Shown here: positions 47,833 through 55,199 of the stretch, one piece after another
How positions within the stretch are numbered: position 1 is the stretch's first letter
Layout of the letters: each line of letters begins with the position of its first letter
From: an uncultured Sutterella sp.
Lineage (GTDB): Bacteria > Pseudomonadota > Gammaproteobacteria > Burkholderiales > Burkholderiaceae_F
DNA: 64,000 nucleotides
Reading direction: 5' to 3'
Assembly: GCA_900764215.1 (NCBI GenBank)
Contig: CAAFNI010000208.1
Location: 1-64,000 of the forward strand
Notes under the pieces: model-generated
Told to the model about the DNA's origin: nothing
The model's input: only the letters and a program-made list of their open reading frames with translations
The model's database searches: none
Position numbers and translations under genes: made by a program

Positions 47833-48668
47833 TGGGCTTTCTCCGCTTCGTTGATGTCTGTTGTTGCCAACAAGATCGTGTCCCGCACTCTTTGCCACAG
47901 AGAACCTTCCTGAACGGGATTCTCGGCATAAACCGGCACAGATCTCAGGCACTTGTCGTCTAGCCAGATGCTCAGCGTGCCCAACTGTGTTTCGACGTCC
48001 ACGGGCGCGATAATGGGTTGCTGACGAGTGAGGTGCATTTTAAAGACTTTCGAGCCTTGGCTCAGAGTTACGGTCTTGGCAAGCGTGACGACAACGTCTT
48101 CGTGTGTGACAAGCGTTATGTCTGACACCTCTCCCTTGAAGACAGGGGCATGCCCCACGCCATCGCCCTTGCGGATGATGGTCGTTGTCTTGTAGCGCAG
48201 ATGGCCTTCACGTAGAAAGGCTGCCGCAGCTCTGTCGAGTGTTTCACGGGTGTCAAATCCAACGATGACGGCAAGCAGACGATGCGTCTCTTCGTTGCTC
48301 AGCGGATTGTGAGACAAATAGATGCCGTCGCATACGGCAGCCGTACAGGCTGCGGCAAGCGGAATGAGACGATTGGATGAATCGGCCTCCGACTCCAAAA
48401 AGAGGGTCTGCCACTTCTTGTCTGGAACTTTGGCAAGCCGTTCAACGAGGGCTTCGACCGTCGTTTCTCCAGCCGAAAGAGGGGGAGCGTCCGAACCTAA
48501 CAGAGCGCTGATTTGCTCTGCAAGAGGTTCGGTGATGAAGAGCCGGGCGTCCTCTAGCTGAAGAATCTGCCTGCTGTCAAGGTCCATCAAGGCCATTGCG
48601 CCGAGGGCGGGCTTTGATGCGATGCTGAGCATGGCGGCGGACAGAAGCAGGGAGGAAAAGATGCGCAT
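47829..48668 (-). CDS. Catalytically degenerate PBP5/DacA-like protein
   Basis: A 279-residue exported protein starting MRIFSSLLLSAAML at 48668, with a signal peptide cleaved near LGA. The C-terminal half is the beta-rich stalk of D-alanyl-D-alanine carboxypeptidases (EDVVVTLAKTVTLSQGSKVFKMHLTRQQPIIAPVDVETQLGTLSIWLDDKCLRSVPVYA, ~residues 190-250). The N-terminal start MALMDLDSRQILQLEDARLF also aligns with PBP5. The SxxK, SxN and KTG motifs of the catalytic domain are all absent and that domain is ~100 residues short. It lies in a dacA-DUF493 arrangement, so it is a pseudoenzyme or decayed dacA, yet the frame is intact. Confidence 0.75.
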   Translation of the reverse strand: MRIFSSLLLSAAMLSIASKPALGAMALMDLDSRQILQLEDARLFITEPLAEQISALLGSDAPPLSAGETTVEALVERLAKVPDKKWQTLFLESEADSSNRLIPLAAACTAAVCDGIYLSHNPLSNEETHRLLAVIVGFDTRETLDRAAAAFLREGHLRYKTTTIIRKGDGVGHAPVFKGEVSDITLVTHEDVVVTLAKTVTLSQGSKVFKMHLTRQQPIIAPVDVETQLGTLSIWLDDKCLRSVPVYAENPVQEGSLWQRVRDTILLATTDINEAEKAQ

Positions 48669-48802
48669 TGGAAGAGAGGGGGGATTGAAAACGCATTGCT
48701 TGCCCATTGTAACGAACGTGGATGTTTGGCTGTAAACGGTTTCGGAAATTCAACTATGATTGACGGACTTTGGAAATGCTCCCGACGAAGGAGGAAAGGT
48801 TC

Positions 48803-49537
48803 GTGGAGTCTTTTGACATTCGCGTAATTGAGGAAACCGGCTCGACCAATGACGACTTGAAGACATTGGCTCGACGTTCATGCGTGGGCAAGCCTCTCGT
48901 GCTAGAGGCAAAGCGTCAGATGCGTGGACGAGGCACGAGAGGCCGCGGATGGCGGTCGCCCGACGGTTGTCTCTCCTTTTCTCTTCTGCTGCCTTTTTCC
49001 ATGATCAGGGTGCCGGTGTCTCTCGTTCCCATTGCCGTCGGCATGGGGGTGTGCAATGCCTTGCGCGACGCCGGGCGTTTCGTATTCATCAAATGGCCCA
49101 ATGACGTTTGGTTTGAGGGCGGCAAGTGCGGCGGAATCCTCTGCGAGACTGTGAAGGATGCTGCGGGGCGAGGCGTTCTGATTGCAGGCGTAGGGCTCAA
49201 TCGTGACGGGGCGGCCGAACGAACGACGAACGGATGGCCGATCAGTGGTTTAGGCGAAGTGTTGGCCTGCTCCGACAGAGAGGCGCCCAATCCTATGCTT
49301 GCATCTCTTGTCAGCGCGATTCTCGGCATTCTGACTGACGAACGGACCGATGTGGCGGGAGACTGGCCTCTCTACGATGCTTTTGCCGGAAGATCGATCC
49401 GTCTTGCCGATGACGAAGGGGAATGGAAAGGACTTAATATGGGCATTGACAATCTCGGCCGCCTGCAGCTGAAGACAGACGAGGGTGTAAAGACGTTTTT
49501 TTCTGGAACATTTTTCAATGACGACGCTGCTTATTGA
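48803..49537 (+). CDS. birA: Biotin--[acetyl-CoA-carboxylase] ligase (BirA, no HTH domain)
   Basis: A 244-residue enzyme that activates biotin to biotinyl-AMP and transfers it to acetyl-CoA carboxylase. Start GTG at 48803 (VESFDIRVIEETGSTND) behind a perfect AAGGAGG; a TTG at 48770 is in frame. Motifs: ETGSTNDDL, RQMRGRGTRGRGWRSPDGCLSFS (biotinyl-AMP loop), and KWPNDVWFEGGKCGGILCE. It lacks the N-terminal HTH repressor domain, so it cannot repress biotin genes as E. coli BirA does. It overlaps coaX by 20 bp. Confidence 0.95.
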   Translation: MESFDIRVIEETGSTNDDLKTLARRSCVGKPLVLEAKRQMRGRGTRGRGWRSPDGCLSFSLLLPFSMIRVPVSLVPIAVGMGVCNALRDAGRFVFIKWPNDVWFEGGKCGGILCETVKDAAGRGVLIAGVGLNRDGAAERTTNGWPISGLGEVLACSDREAPNPMLASLVSAILGILTDERTDVAGDWPLYDAFAGRSIRLADDEGEWKGLNMGIDNLGRLQLKTDEGVKTFFSGTFFNDDAAY

Positions 49538-50309
49538 TCTTGGGAACACTGCTCTGAAATGGACACCCATTGAGGAGCCCGACAACCCTCATACCATCGT
49601 TCACAAAGGCAGCACGCACTTCAAGGAGGAACTCTACGATCTGTGGCTCAACATGCGCCCCAAGCGCATCATCGGCTGCACGGTCGCGGCTCCTGTTGTA
49701 GCCTTCTCGCTCACCAAGTTTTTCAATGATCACGGCATCAGTTGGGAGTGGGTGCGCACGCAAACAATCTTCAATGGTTGTTTTACTCTCAATAACTGCT
49801 ACGAAAAACCGACTCAGCTCGGTGCCGATCGCTGGTATGCGGCGGTAGGCGCAGCCGACGCCATGCTTGAGGAGAAGCGTTCGCTTCTGGTTGTGCATAC
49901 AGGAACAGCCACAACCGTCGACTCCATCTTTTATCGCGAGAGCGGCGTTTACGACTTTATGGGAGGGCGCATTACGTTAGGCCCTACATTGATGAAGAAC
50001 TTTCTCACGAAGGGCATTCCTTCGCTCACGGACCTTGACGGAGTCTACGACGAACTTCCGCGCTCTACGAGCAATGCCGTGATGACGGGGATCATTGATG
50101 CACAGGTCGGGCTCATTCTGCGCGCAATCGGCGTCATGAGGCGTCGAGGCCTTGATCCGAAAGTATTGCTGGCGGGAGGTTCCGCGAAGTTCATCGCCCC
50201 CTTTCTGCAGGAGGAGGTGCCCGATCTTGTCGTCAAGCACAATCTTGTGCTCAGAGGACTCTCCGCACTCGCAGGGCAAACAGAAAGATTCGGGAGGAAG
50301 AACGCGTGA
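49518..50309 (+). CDS. coaX: Type III pantothenate kinase
   Basis: A 263-residue kinase for the first step of coenzyme A synthesis. Actin/ASKHA-type motifs are present: N-terminal LLIDLGNTALKW (phosphate 1, ~residues 3-14), ADRWYAAVGA, VVHTGTATTVDSIFYRESGVYDFMGGRITLGPTLM, and the C-terminal VLLAGGSAKFIAPFL. Type III enzymes are not feedback-inhibited by CoA and use K+. It overlaps birA by 20 bp and its stop overlaps the GTG of the SPOR gene. Confidence 0.95.
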   Translation: MTTLLIDLGNTALKWTPIEEPDNPHTIVHKGSTHFKEELYDLWLNMRPKRIIGCTVAAPVVAFSLTKFFNDHGISWEWVRTQTIFNGCFTLNNCYEKPTQLGADRWYAAVGAADAMLEEKRSLLVVHTGTATTVDSIFYRESGVYDFMGGRITLGPTLMKNFLTKGIPSLTDLDGVYDELPRSTSNAVMTGIIDAQVGLILRAIGVMRRRGLDPKVLLAGGSAKFIAPFLQEEVPDLVVKHNLVLRGLSALAGQTERFGRKNA

Positions 50310-51043
50310 GAAACATTGCCATTGCACTCCTTCTGGCCGCCGTGAGCGTTGCGGGTTATTTGTTTTGGACGGAGAGGCAGCAAACGTCTGAAGTCGTTCC
50401 GTCCGGAGAGATCAAGACCGTGCGTGTCGACAATTTTGCGTATGGATCGCCCGAGCTCGTAAAACCGGAAACTCTGAAAGTTGAGGCGCCGATCATACAT
50501 GATGACGCAGTTGCGACGGCTACGACGGCGAATGAAGACGAGACACCGTTGCTGGAACCCGTGGACGAGTCGAAATTGGAGGGATTGAGTTGCGTGGTTT
50601 TCGGTCCTTTGCCTGAGAAGCACCTGCCAAAGCACCGGAAGTTCTTTGAAAAAGTCGACGTAATGGGAAATCTGACCATCATTCCCTACAGCGACACGCG
50701 CTATGCCGCCTATGTCGGACCGTTTACGCTCCAGAAGGCTCGGAAGAGCCTTGGAGCGCTTTGCGGGGACGCTGTAGGGAATTGTTCGATCATGGAGTTG
50801 GAGGCGGGCGGCCATGCATTGGTGCTGAAAGTCTTTGCCGACGAGAAGTCGGCCGAATTATGGTCAAAGAAGTTTGCGCTTGACAATGGTCTGACGAACG
50901 TCAGGGTGACGCGGTACGGCAACGTTGCGGTCAAACGTGTCGCACTCGTCTTCAACGGAGTCAGCGAAGATCAGGTCAGGGATCTGTTCAAGCGCTCAAG
51001 GGCCGAGAAGATCGGCCTGAGCGTGTGCCCCAAGGAATTGTGA
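50306..51043 (+). CDS. SPOR-domain-like membrane-anchored protein
   Basis: A 245-residue protein with one N-terminal membrane anchor (IAIALLLAAVSVAGYLFW) and a periplasmic region. Residues ~90-170 (LSCVVFGPLPEKHLPKHRKFFEK, YAAYVGPFTLQKARKSLGALCG) resemble SPOR repeats that bind denuded septal peptidoglycan, although this is not strongly conserved. It follows coaX with a GTGA overlap and GGAGGAAGAACGC ahead of its GTG start. birA-coaX-SPOR gene order is common in Burkholderiales. Its role may be in cell division; this is inferred. Confidence 0.7.
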   Translation: MRNIAIALLLAAVSVAGYLFWTERQQTSEVVPSGEIKTVRVDNFAYGSPELVKPETLKVEAPIIHDDAVATATTANEDETPLLEPVDESKLEGLSCVVFGPLPEKHLPKHRKFFEKVDVMGNLTIIPYSDTRYAAYVGPFTLQKARKSLGALCGDAVGNCSIMELEAGGHALVLKVFADEKSAELWSKKFALDNGLTNVRVTRYGNVAVKRVALVFNGVSEDQVRDLFKRSRAEKIGLSVCPKEL

Positions 51044-51475
51044 TCAGCTTCCAAAACGTTTTTCAAGCACTTCACGAAGCACGGGCTTGAGTGCTTCCGT
51101 TCTGAGACGGCGTTCGGACTGAATAGCTTCAGGAACGTTGCGCTGCGCAGGTCCCCAAGGGCATTCCGGGAAATGCGTGTCGTCCTGCCAGCGAGCGATG
51201 ATGTGCCAATGCAGGTGAGGCACCATGTTGCCGAACTGAGCAAGATTCACCTTGTGCGGATGTTGGGTCTTGATGATTTCCTCCTCCACCACGTTGATAA
51301 TGTCCCAAAGCTGCGTTCGCTCTTCGGGCGTGAGCGAAGACATTTCAGGAACATGTCGACATGATGCTATCCGGAGATAGCAGGGAAATCTAGGATCCTC
51401 CGCATCAATGAGATAAAAGTTGCCGTTGCGCCAGATTTCGGAGCGGGCGCGGTTCGTGCAAAGGGGACAGTTCAT
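51044..51475 (-). CDS. HIT-family hydrolase
   Basis: A 143-residue histidine-triad protein. I place its start at 51475 (MNCPLCTNRARSE), behind AAGGAGAACT. The catalytic motif HLHWHIIAR (~residues 90-98) is the HxHxH triad. An N-terminal CPLC pair and typical motifs PEMSSLTPEERTQLWDIINVVE and VNLAQFGNMVPHLHWHI are present. HIT proteins hydrolyse nucleotide monophosphate esters such as AMP-lysine or dinucleotide polyphosphates; the substrate here is unknown. It overlaps no neighbour and is 13 bp after the small conserved gene. Confidence 0.9.
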   Translation of the reverse strand: MNCPLCTNRARSEIWRNGNFYLIDAEDPRFPCYLRIASCRHVPEMSSLTPEERTQLWDIINVVEEEIIKTQHPHKVNLAQFGNMVPHLHWHIIARWQDDTHFPECPWGPAQRNVPEAIQSERRLRTEALKPVLREVLEKRFGS

Positions 51476-51488
51476 CTGGAGTTCTCCT

Positions 51489-51704
51489 TCAATCCACGAG
51501 TTTGATGAGGCCGTTGTCGTCCTCGATGATTTCGTAATCCCATTTCTTGTTGCCCTGCATGTCCTCGCGCCAGGCGGCCTTCGGAACGTCGAGTTCATCA
51601 AGCATCGCGTTGATGAACTGCTCAGCCTCAAACGGCGTGGCGAAGTTCTCCCATTCACCGCCGCCCCAGTCGACGATGATTTGAGTGACGCAGTCTCTCC
51701 TCAT
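51489..51704 (-). CDS. Small acidic protein of unknown function
   Basis: A 71-residue protein starting MRRDCVTQIIVDWGG at 51704; its ATG overlaps the upstream dipeptidase stop (ATGA). It reads as a compact alpha/beta fold: EWENFATPFEAEQFINAMLDELDVPKAAWREDMQGNKKWDYEIIEDDNGLIKLVD. Rich in Asp/Glu and Trp. I do not recognise a family. It lies between the dipeptidase and HIT genes in one apparent transcript. Confidence 0.65.
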   Translation of the reverse strand: MRRDCVTQIIVDWGGGEWENFATPFEAEQFINAMLDELDVPKAAWREDMQGNKKWDYEIIEDDNGLIKLVD

Positions 51705-53119
51705 GACTCGTCTCCGCGCGGAATGCCTGCGATGAGTTCGGCGAAGATGCAGGTAAGCTTTTCGGCGTATGTTAGATCCAGCCATTCATTGGGTGCGTGT
51801 GCATTGCACGCGGGGCCGAGCGCTCCGGTGTTGATGAAGGGACTCTCAGGAAATGCTGCCTTGAAGGCAGGCAGGGTGCCGATGGAGGCGCCGCAGAAGA
51901 GGTAGCCTGTGCTGTTGCCGAAGATTGCTTCGCCTGCGTCTTCCAACGTGTTTCGAAGCCAGCCGGCGGGAAGTGAAGATACAAAGCCAGAAGCGGCCTC
52001 TGCGCGGCTTACGCTCACTTGGGCGCCGCAGGGCACGTTTGTGGTCAGAATGCGAATGATGGCCTGAAGAGCAGCTTTCGCGTTGACGATAGGCGGAGTT
52101 CTGAAGGAGAGACGAAGCGAGGTGTTGGAACGGAGCACGTTGCCGGCGTTGTCGCAGGGCGGCAGGCCGTCAGCACCCACCACGCACATGGAGGGCTTCC
52201 AAGTGTTCGCAAGCAGAGCTTCAAAAGCGGTTTCAGCTTGGGCATGCGTGTCGCCGGCCCAGTCGAAGCATGTGCGCACATCGCTTTCTTGAGCAAGAGA
52301 GCGGAGGCATTCGAGAATGTCTGCGGGTACTTCGCAGTTGAGCTCGGGCAGCAGGAGCTCGCCCGTTTGAGCATCCTCAATGCGTGCAAGCAACGCGCGC
52401 ATGATGCGGAAGGAGCTCGGCACGACGCCGCTGGCCAGTCCGGAATGCGACGGCGCGTTGAGCACGCGCACATCGACCGTGAGAGAGACGGTGCCCCTCA
52501 ACGATTGAGTGAGCCATACGCGCTTCATGTCATTGCAGCCGAGGTCGGCAATGGCGATGAAGGCTGGCGTGCCGATGCGAGGGGCTAGAGCCTGAATGTA
52601 CTGAGCCAGATCACGGGAGCCGGATTCCTCGTCCGTCTCATAAAGACAGAATATTTCCGGATGTTCAATGCCGGCATCTTTTAGGGCCTTCACGGCGGTA
52701 AGCGTCAGGTAGTAGTTGTAGCCGTCGTCAACGCCGCCTCGGCCGTAGAGGCGGCCGTCGCGCAAGACGGGCGTCCAAGGTCCAAGGCCTTCACTCCAGC
52801 CTACGGTTTCAGGCTGCTTGTCGAGATGTCCATAGAAGAAAGCGGGCTTGCCTGCGTGGTTGCCTGAGGCGGGAATGCGAATGAAAAGCGCCGGCGGAAT
52901 GCCGGTTTTTTCGATGATTTCAAATTCAGCGTCTGGCAGTAGACGACGGCCCCACCGAGCCGAGTCCTCAAGCGCGCGTTTCAGAATGCCATCAGCTTCC
53001 CAATTGGGGTTGAAGGCGCGTGACTTGGCGGGAATTCGGATGAAGTCCATTAGGCCTTCAAGGGTGTCACCTGCCCATGCGCCGTGGATGGAATCGTAGA
53101 CATTGGATGGAAGAGGCAT
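51701..53119 (-). CDS. M20-family metallopeptidase (dipeptidase-like)
   Basis: A 472-residue peptidase of the M20/ArgE/DapE superfamily. Metal and catalytic residues are recognisable: FFYGHLDKQPE (His-x-Asp, ~residue 95), GRGGVDDG (bridging Asp), YETDEESGS (catalytic Glu-Glu), and NAHAPNEWL near the C-terminus (final His). The dimerisation lid occupies ~200-380. No signal peptide, so it is cytosolic. It resembles carboxypeptidase/Xaa-His dipeptidase members and may recycle dipeptides. Substrate undetermined. Confidence 0.88.
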   Translation of the reverse strand: MPLPSNVYDSIHGAWAGDTLEGLMDFIRIPAKSRAFNPNWEADGILKRALEDSARWGRRLLPDAEFEIIEKTGIPPALFIRIPASGNHAGKPAFFYGHLDKQPETVGWSEGLGPWTPVLRDGRLYGRGGVDDGYNYYLTLTAVKALKDAGIEHPEIFCLYETDEESGSRDLAQYIQALAPRIGTPAFIAIADLGCNDMKRVWLTQSLRGTVSLTVDVRVLNAPSHSGLASGVVPSSFRIMRALLARIEDAQTGELLLPELNCEVPADILECLRSLAQESDVRTCFDWAGDTHAQAETAFEALLANTWKPSMCVVGADGLPPCDNAGNVLRSNTSLRLSFRTPPIVNAKAALQAIIRILTTNVPCGAQVSVSRAEAASGFVSSLPAGWLRNTLEDAGEAIFGNSTGYLFCGASIGTLPAFKAAFPESPFINTGALGPACNAHAPNEWLDLTYAEKLTCIFAELIAGIPRGDES

Positions 53120-53158
53120 GTGATTTCCTCGATGAGTATTTCAAAAGCTTGAGGGGGG

Positions 53159-54037
53159 TTATTTCTGAACGGCGAAAGCACCGCTGCCGATGATGTCCTT
53201 GATGGTCATGGCGGCTGAACGTGCTTCATTGAGCGACATTCCGCTGCCGAGTACGACTCGGTAGCCGCCCTGGTCTCGAACAAGCCGGGCGCTTTGGGAG
53301 GAGGCGGTCGAAGCCAGCACGGCCTCGGCATGAGCGGCATAGGCGAGTGCGTTGTCGCGTTCTGTGAAAAAGCCGATCTGCACGCTCCAACCAGAGGAGG
53401 GTTCAGTCACGACGGCATTGGCGGAAGACGTGGCCGGCAAGCTGGGCGTCTGGGATTGGGTTGGGACCGCGGAGGAGGATGTAAGATCCAGACCGGACTT
53501 CCACGTGCCTGCGGCAATTTCCTGATTTGTCAGGCGTTCCACTTTCACGCGCGCAGTGCCCTTGTTGGCATAGTCAAGTGCAGTAGCGGCCGCGTAGGAA
53601 AGATCCATGACGCGGTTGTAGAGAAAAGGACCGCGGTCGTTGACGCGCACAACGACGGAGCGACCGTTTTCAAGATTGGTGACGCGTGCATAGCTCGGCA
53701 ACGGCATTGTGGGGTGAGCAGCGGACATGGCATGCATGTTGTATGTTTCGCCGATAGCAGTTTTGTTGCCATGGAACTGCTTGCCGTACCAGGATGCTAT
53801 TCCAGTCTGATTCATCTTGACGTCGCTTGTGACGGGCACATAGCGTTGGCCCATGACGGTGTAAGGACGCATCGAAGCCGGGTAGAAATGTTCGACGCGT
53901 GGTGTGGCATTCGTCGTGTCAAGCTCAGTTGACGAGGATGGAGGTCCGTCGTGCTGATAGTACTTGGAACCTGTGGAACAGGCGCTCAACAGAAGCACGG
54001 TGACGGCTGTGACGGCGGCGAGGCAAATTTTGTTCAT
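53159..54037 (-). CDS. rlpA: Septal ring lytic transglycosylase RlpA-like lipoprotein
   Basis: A 292-residue lipoprotein starting MNKICLAAVTAV at 54037, with lipobox LLSAC (~residue 20). The double-psi beta-barrel (~residues 75-160) has IASWYGKQFHGNKTAIGETYNMHAMSAAHPTMPLPSYARVTNLENGRSVVVRVNDRGPF, the RlpA signature. A Ser/Pro/Ala-rich linker leads to a C-terminal SPOR domain (~220-292), which binds denuded glycan. It would cleave naked peptidoglycan at the septum. It follows rodA-mrdA-mre genes on the same strand. Confidence 0.93.
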   Translation of the reverse strand: MNKICLAAVTAVTVLLLSACSTGSKYYQHDGPPSSSTELDTTNATPRVEHFYPASMRPYTVMGQRYVPVTSDVKMNQTGIASWYGKQFHGNKTAIGETYNMHAMSAAHPTMPLPSYARVTNLENGRSVVVRVNDRGPFLYNRVMDLSYAAATALDYANKGTARVKVERLTNQEIAAGTWKSGLDLTSSSAVPTQSQTPSLPATSSANAVVTEPSSGWSVQIGFFTERDNALAYAAHAEAVLASTASSQSARLVRDQGGYRVVLGSGMSLNEARSAAMTIKDIIGSGAFAVQK

Positions 54038-54072
54038 GGAAATGGCGCAAGCTCTTTTTTTGATGCAGCATG

Positions 54073-55185
54073 TCAATGCTTGGACTCGGCGGAGATGGAC
54101 AGCAGGATGCCCGTGCAGACACCGAGGATGAGAAGGGCCGTGCCGCCATAGCTCATGAAAGGCAACGGCACGCCCACCACGGGCAGAATACCACTGACCA
54201 TGCCCATGTTGACGAAGGTGTAGGTAAAGAAGATGCAGCCGATCGCCCCCGCAAGCAGGCGGGCGAAGCGTGTTTCAGCGAAGGCTGCAATGTAGAAGCT
54301 GCGTCCTATGAGAGCCGTATAGAGCGCCAACAACACGAGGTTGCCGACGAACCCGAACTCTTCGCTGAAAACAGCGAAGAGGAAGTCGCTTGTGCGTTCG
54401 GGAATGAAGTCGAGGTGGGCTTGCGTCCCCTCCATCCAACCTTTGCCCGAGAAGCCGCCCGAGCCGATGGCGATGAGAGCCTGGAGAATGTGGAAGCCCT
54501 TGCCGAGAGGATCACTGGACGGGTCGAGCAGAGTAAGCACGCGTTGGCGCTGGTAGTCGTGCATCAGATTCCAAATGATCGGCATTGACAAAATCAGCAT
54601 GCCGGTGAGCGAAAGAAGTATGCGCTTGCTGAGTCCGGCGAAGAAAATGACGGATGCACCGGCGATGAGCACGAGAATCGAGGTGCCGAGGTCGGGCTGC
54701 TTCATGATGAGACCAACCGGCACGGTCATCATGGCGAAAGCGGCAAGATGATCCCAGTTGCAGACGTTTTCTCCTCTGACGTTGTAGTACCAGGCGAGCA
54801 TCATCGGAACGGCGAGCTTCATGATCTCAGAGGGCTGGATGCGCACGCCGACGTTGAGCCAGCGTGTGGCGCCTTTGACGGTGACACCGAAGAAGTGCGT
54901 CAGAAGAAGAAGCACGCAGCCGATGACGAAGATCGATACGGTCGCTTTTTGAAAGAATTTCACGGGAATGCATGACACGACCAACATGACGACGCTCGCA
55001 ACGGCGATGTTTCGAATCTGGCCTTCGATGCGCCAAGGGAAGCTGTAGCCTGCGGAGAACAATGCGATGAAGCCGATTGTTGCCAGTGTGACGACGAGGG
55101 CGAGTAGCATCAGATCGATGCGCAACAGGCGAGTGGCCAAGTACCGAAGGACCGCGTAGCCGGTTCTGGAAACGGTTTCAATCAT
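54073..55185 (-). CDS. rodA: Rod-shape-determining protein RodA (SEDS glycosyltransferase)
   Basis: A 370-residue SEDS-family membrane protein with ten hydrophobic segments. It polymerises glycan for cell elongation together with PBP2. Motifs include WLNVGVRIQPSEIMKLAVPMMLAWYY, QPDLGTSILVLIAGASVIFFAGLS, QALIAIGSGGFSGKGW and a late GVPLPFMSYGGTALL. It is 15 bp downstream of mrdA, its enzymatic partner. Confidence 0.95.
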   Translation of the reverse strand: MIETVSRTGYAVLRYLATRLLRIDLMLLALVVTLATIGFIALFSAGYSFPWRIEGQIRNIAVASVVMLVVSCIPVKFFQKATVSIFVIGCVLLLLTHFFGVTVKGATRWLNVGVRIQPSEIMKLAVPMMLAWYYNVRGENVCNWDHLAAFAMMTVPVGLIMKQPDLGTSILVLIAGASVIFFAGLSKRILLSLTGMLILSMPIIWNLMHDYQRQRVLTLLDPSSDPLGKGFHILQALIAIGSGGFSGKGWMEGTQAHLDFIPERTSDFLFAVFSEEFGFVGNLVLLALYTALIGRSFYIAAFAETRFARLLAGAIGCIFFTYTFVNMGMVSGILPVVGVPLPFMSYGGTALLILGVCTGILLSISAESKH

Positions 55186-55199
55186 TTCAAAATCGCTCC

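Noticed and set aside
48231..48260. GTGTTTCACGGGTGTC as a parS site
   Set aside because: It matches only half of the TGTTTCACGTGAAACA consensus and lies inside a coding sequence; no perfect parS was found in the window.
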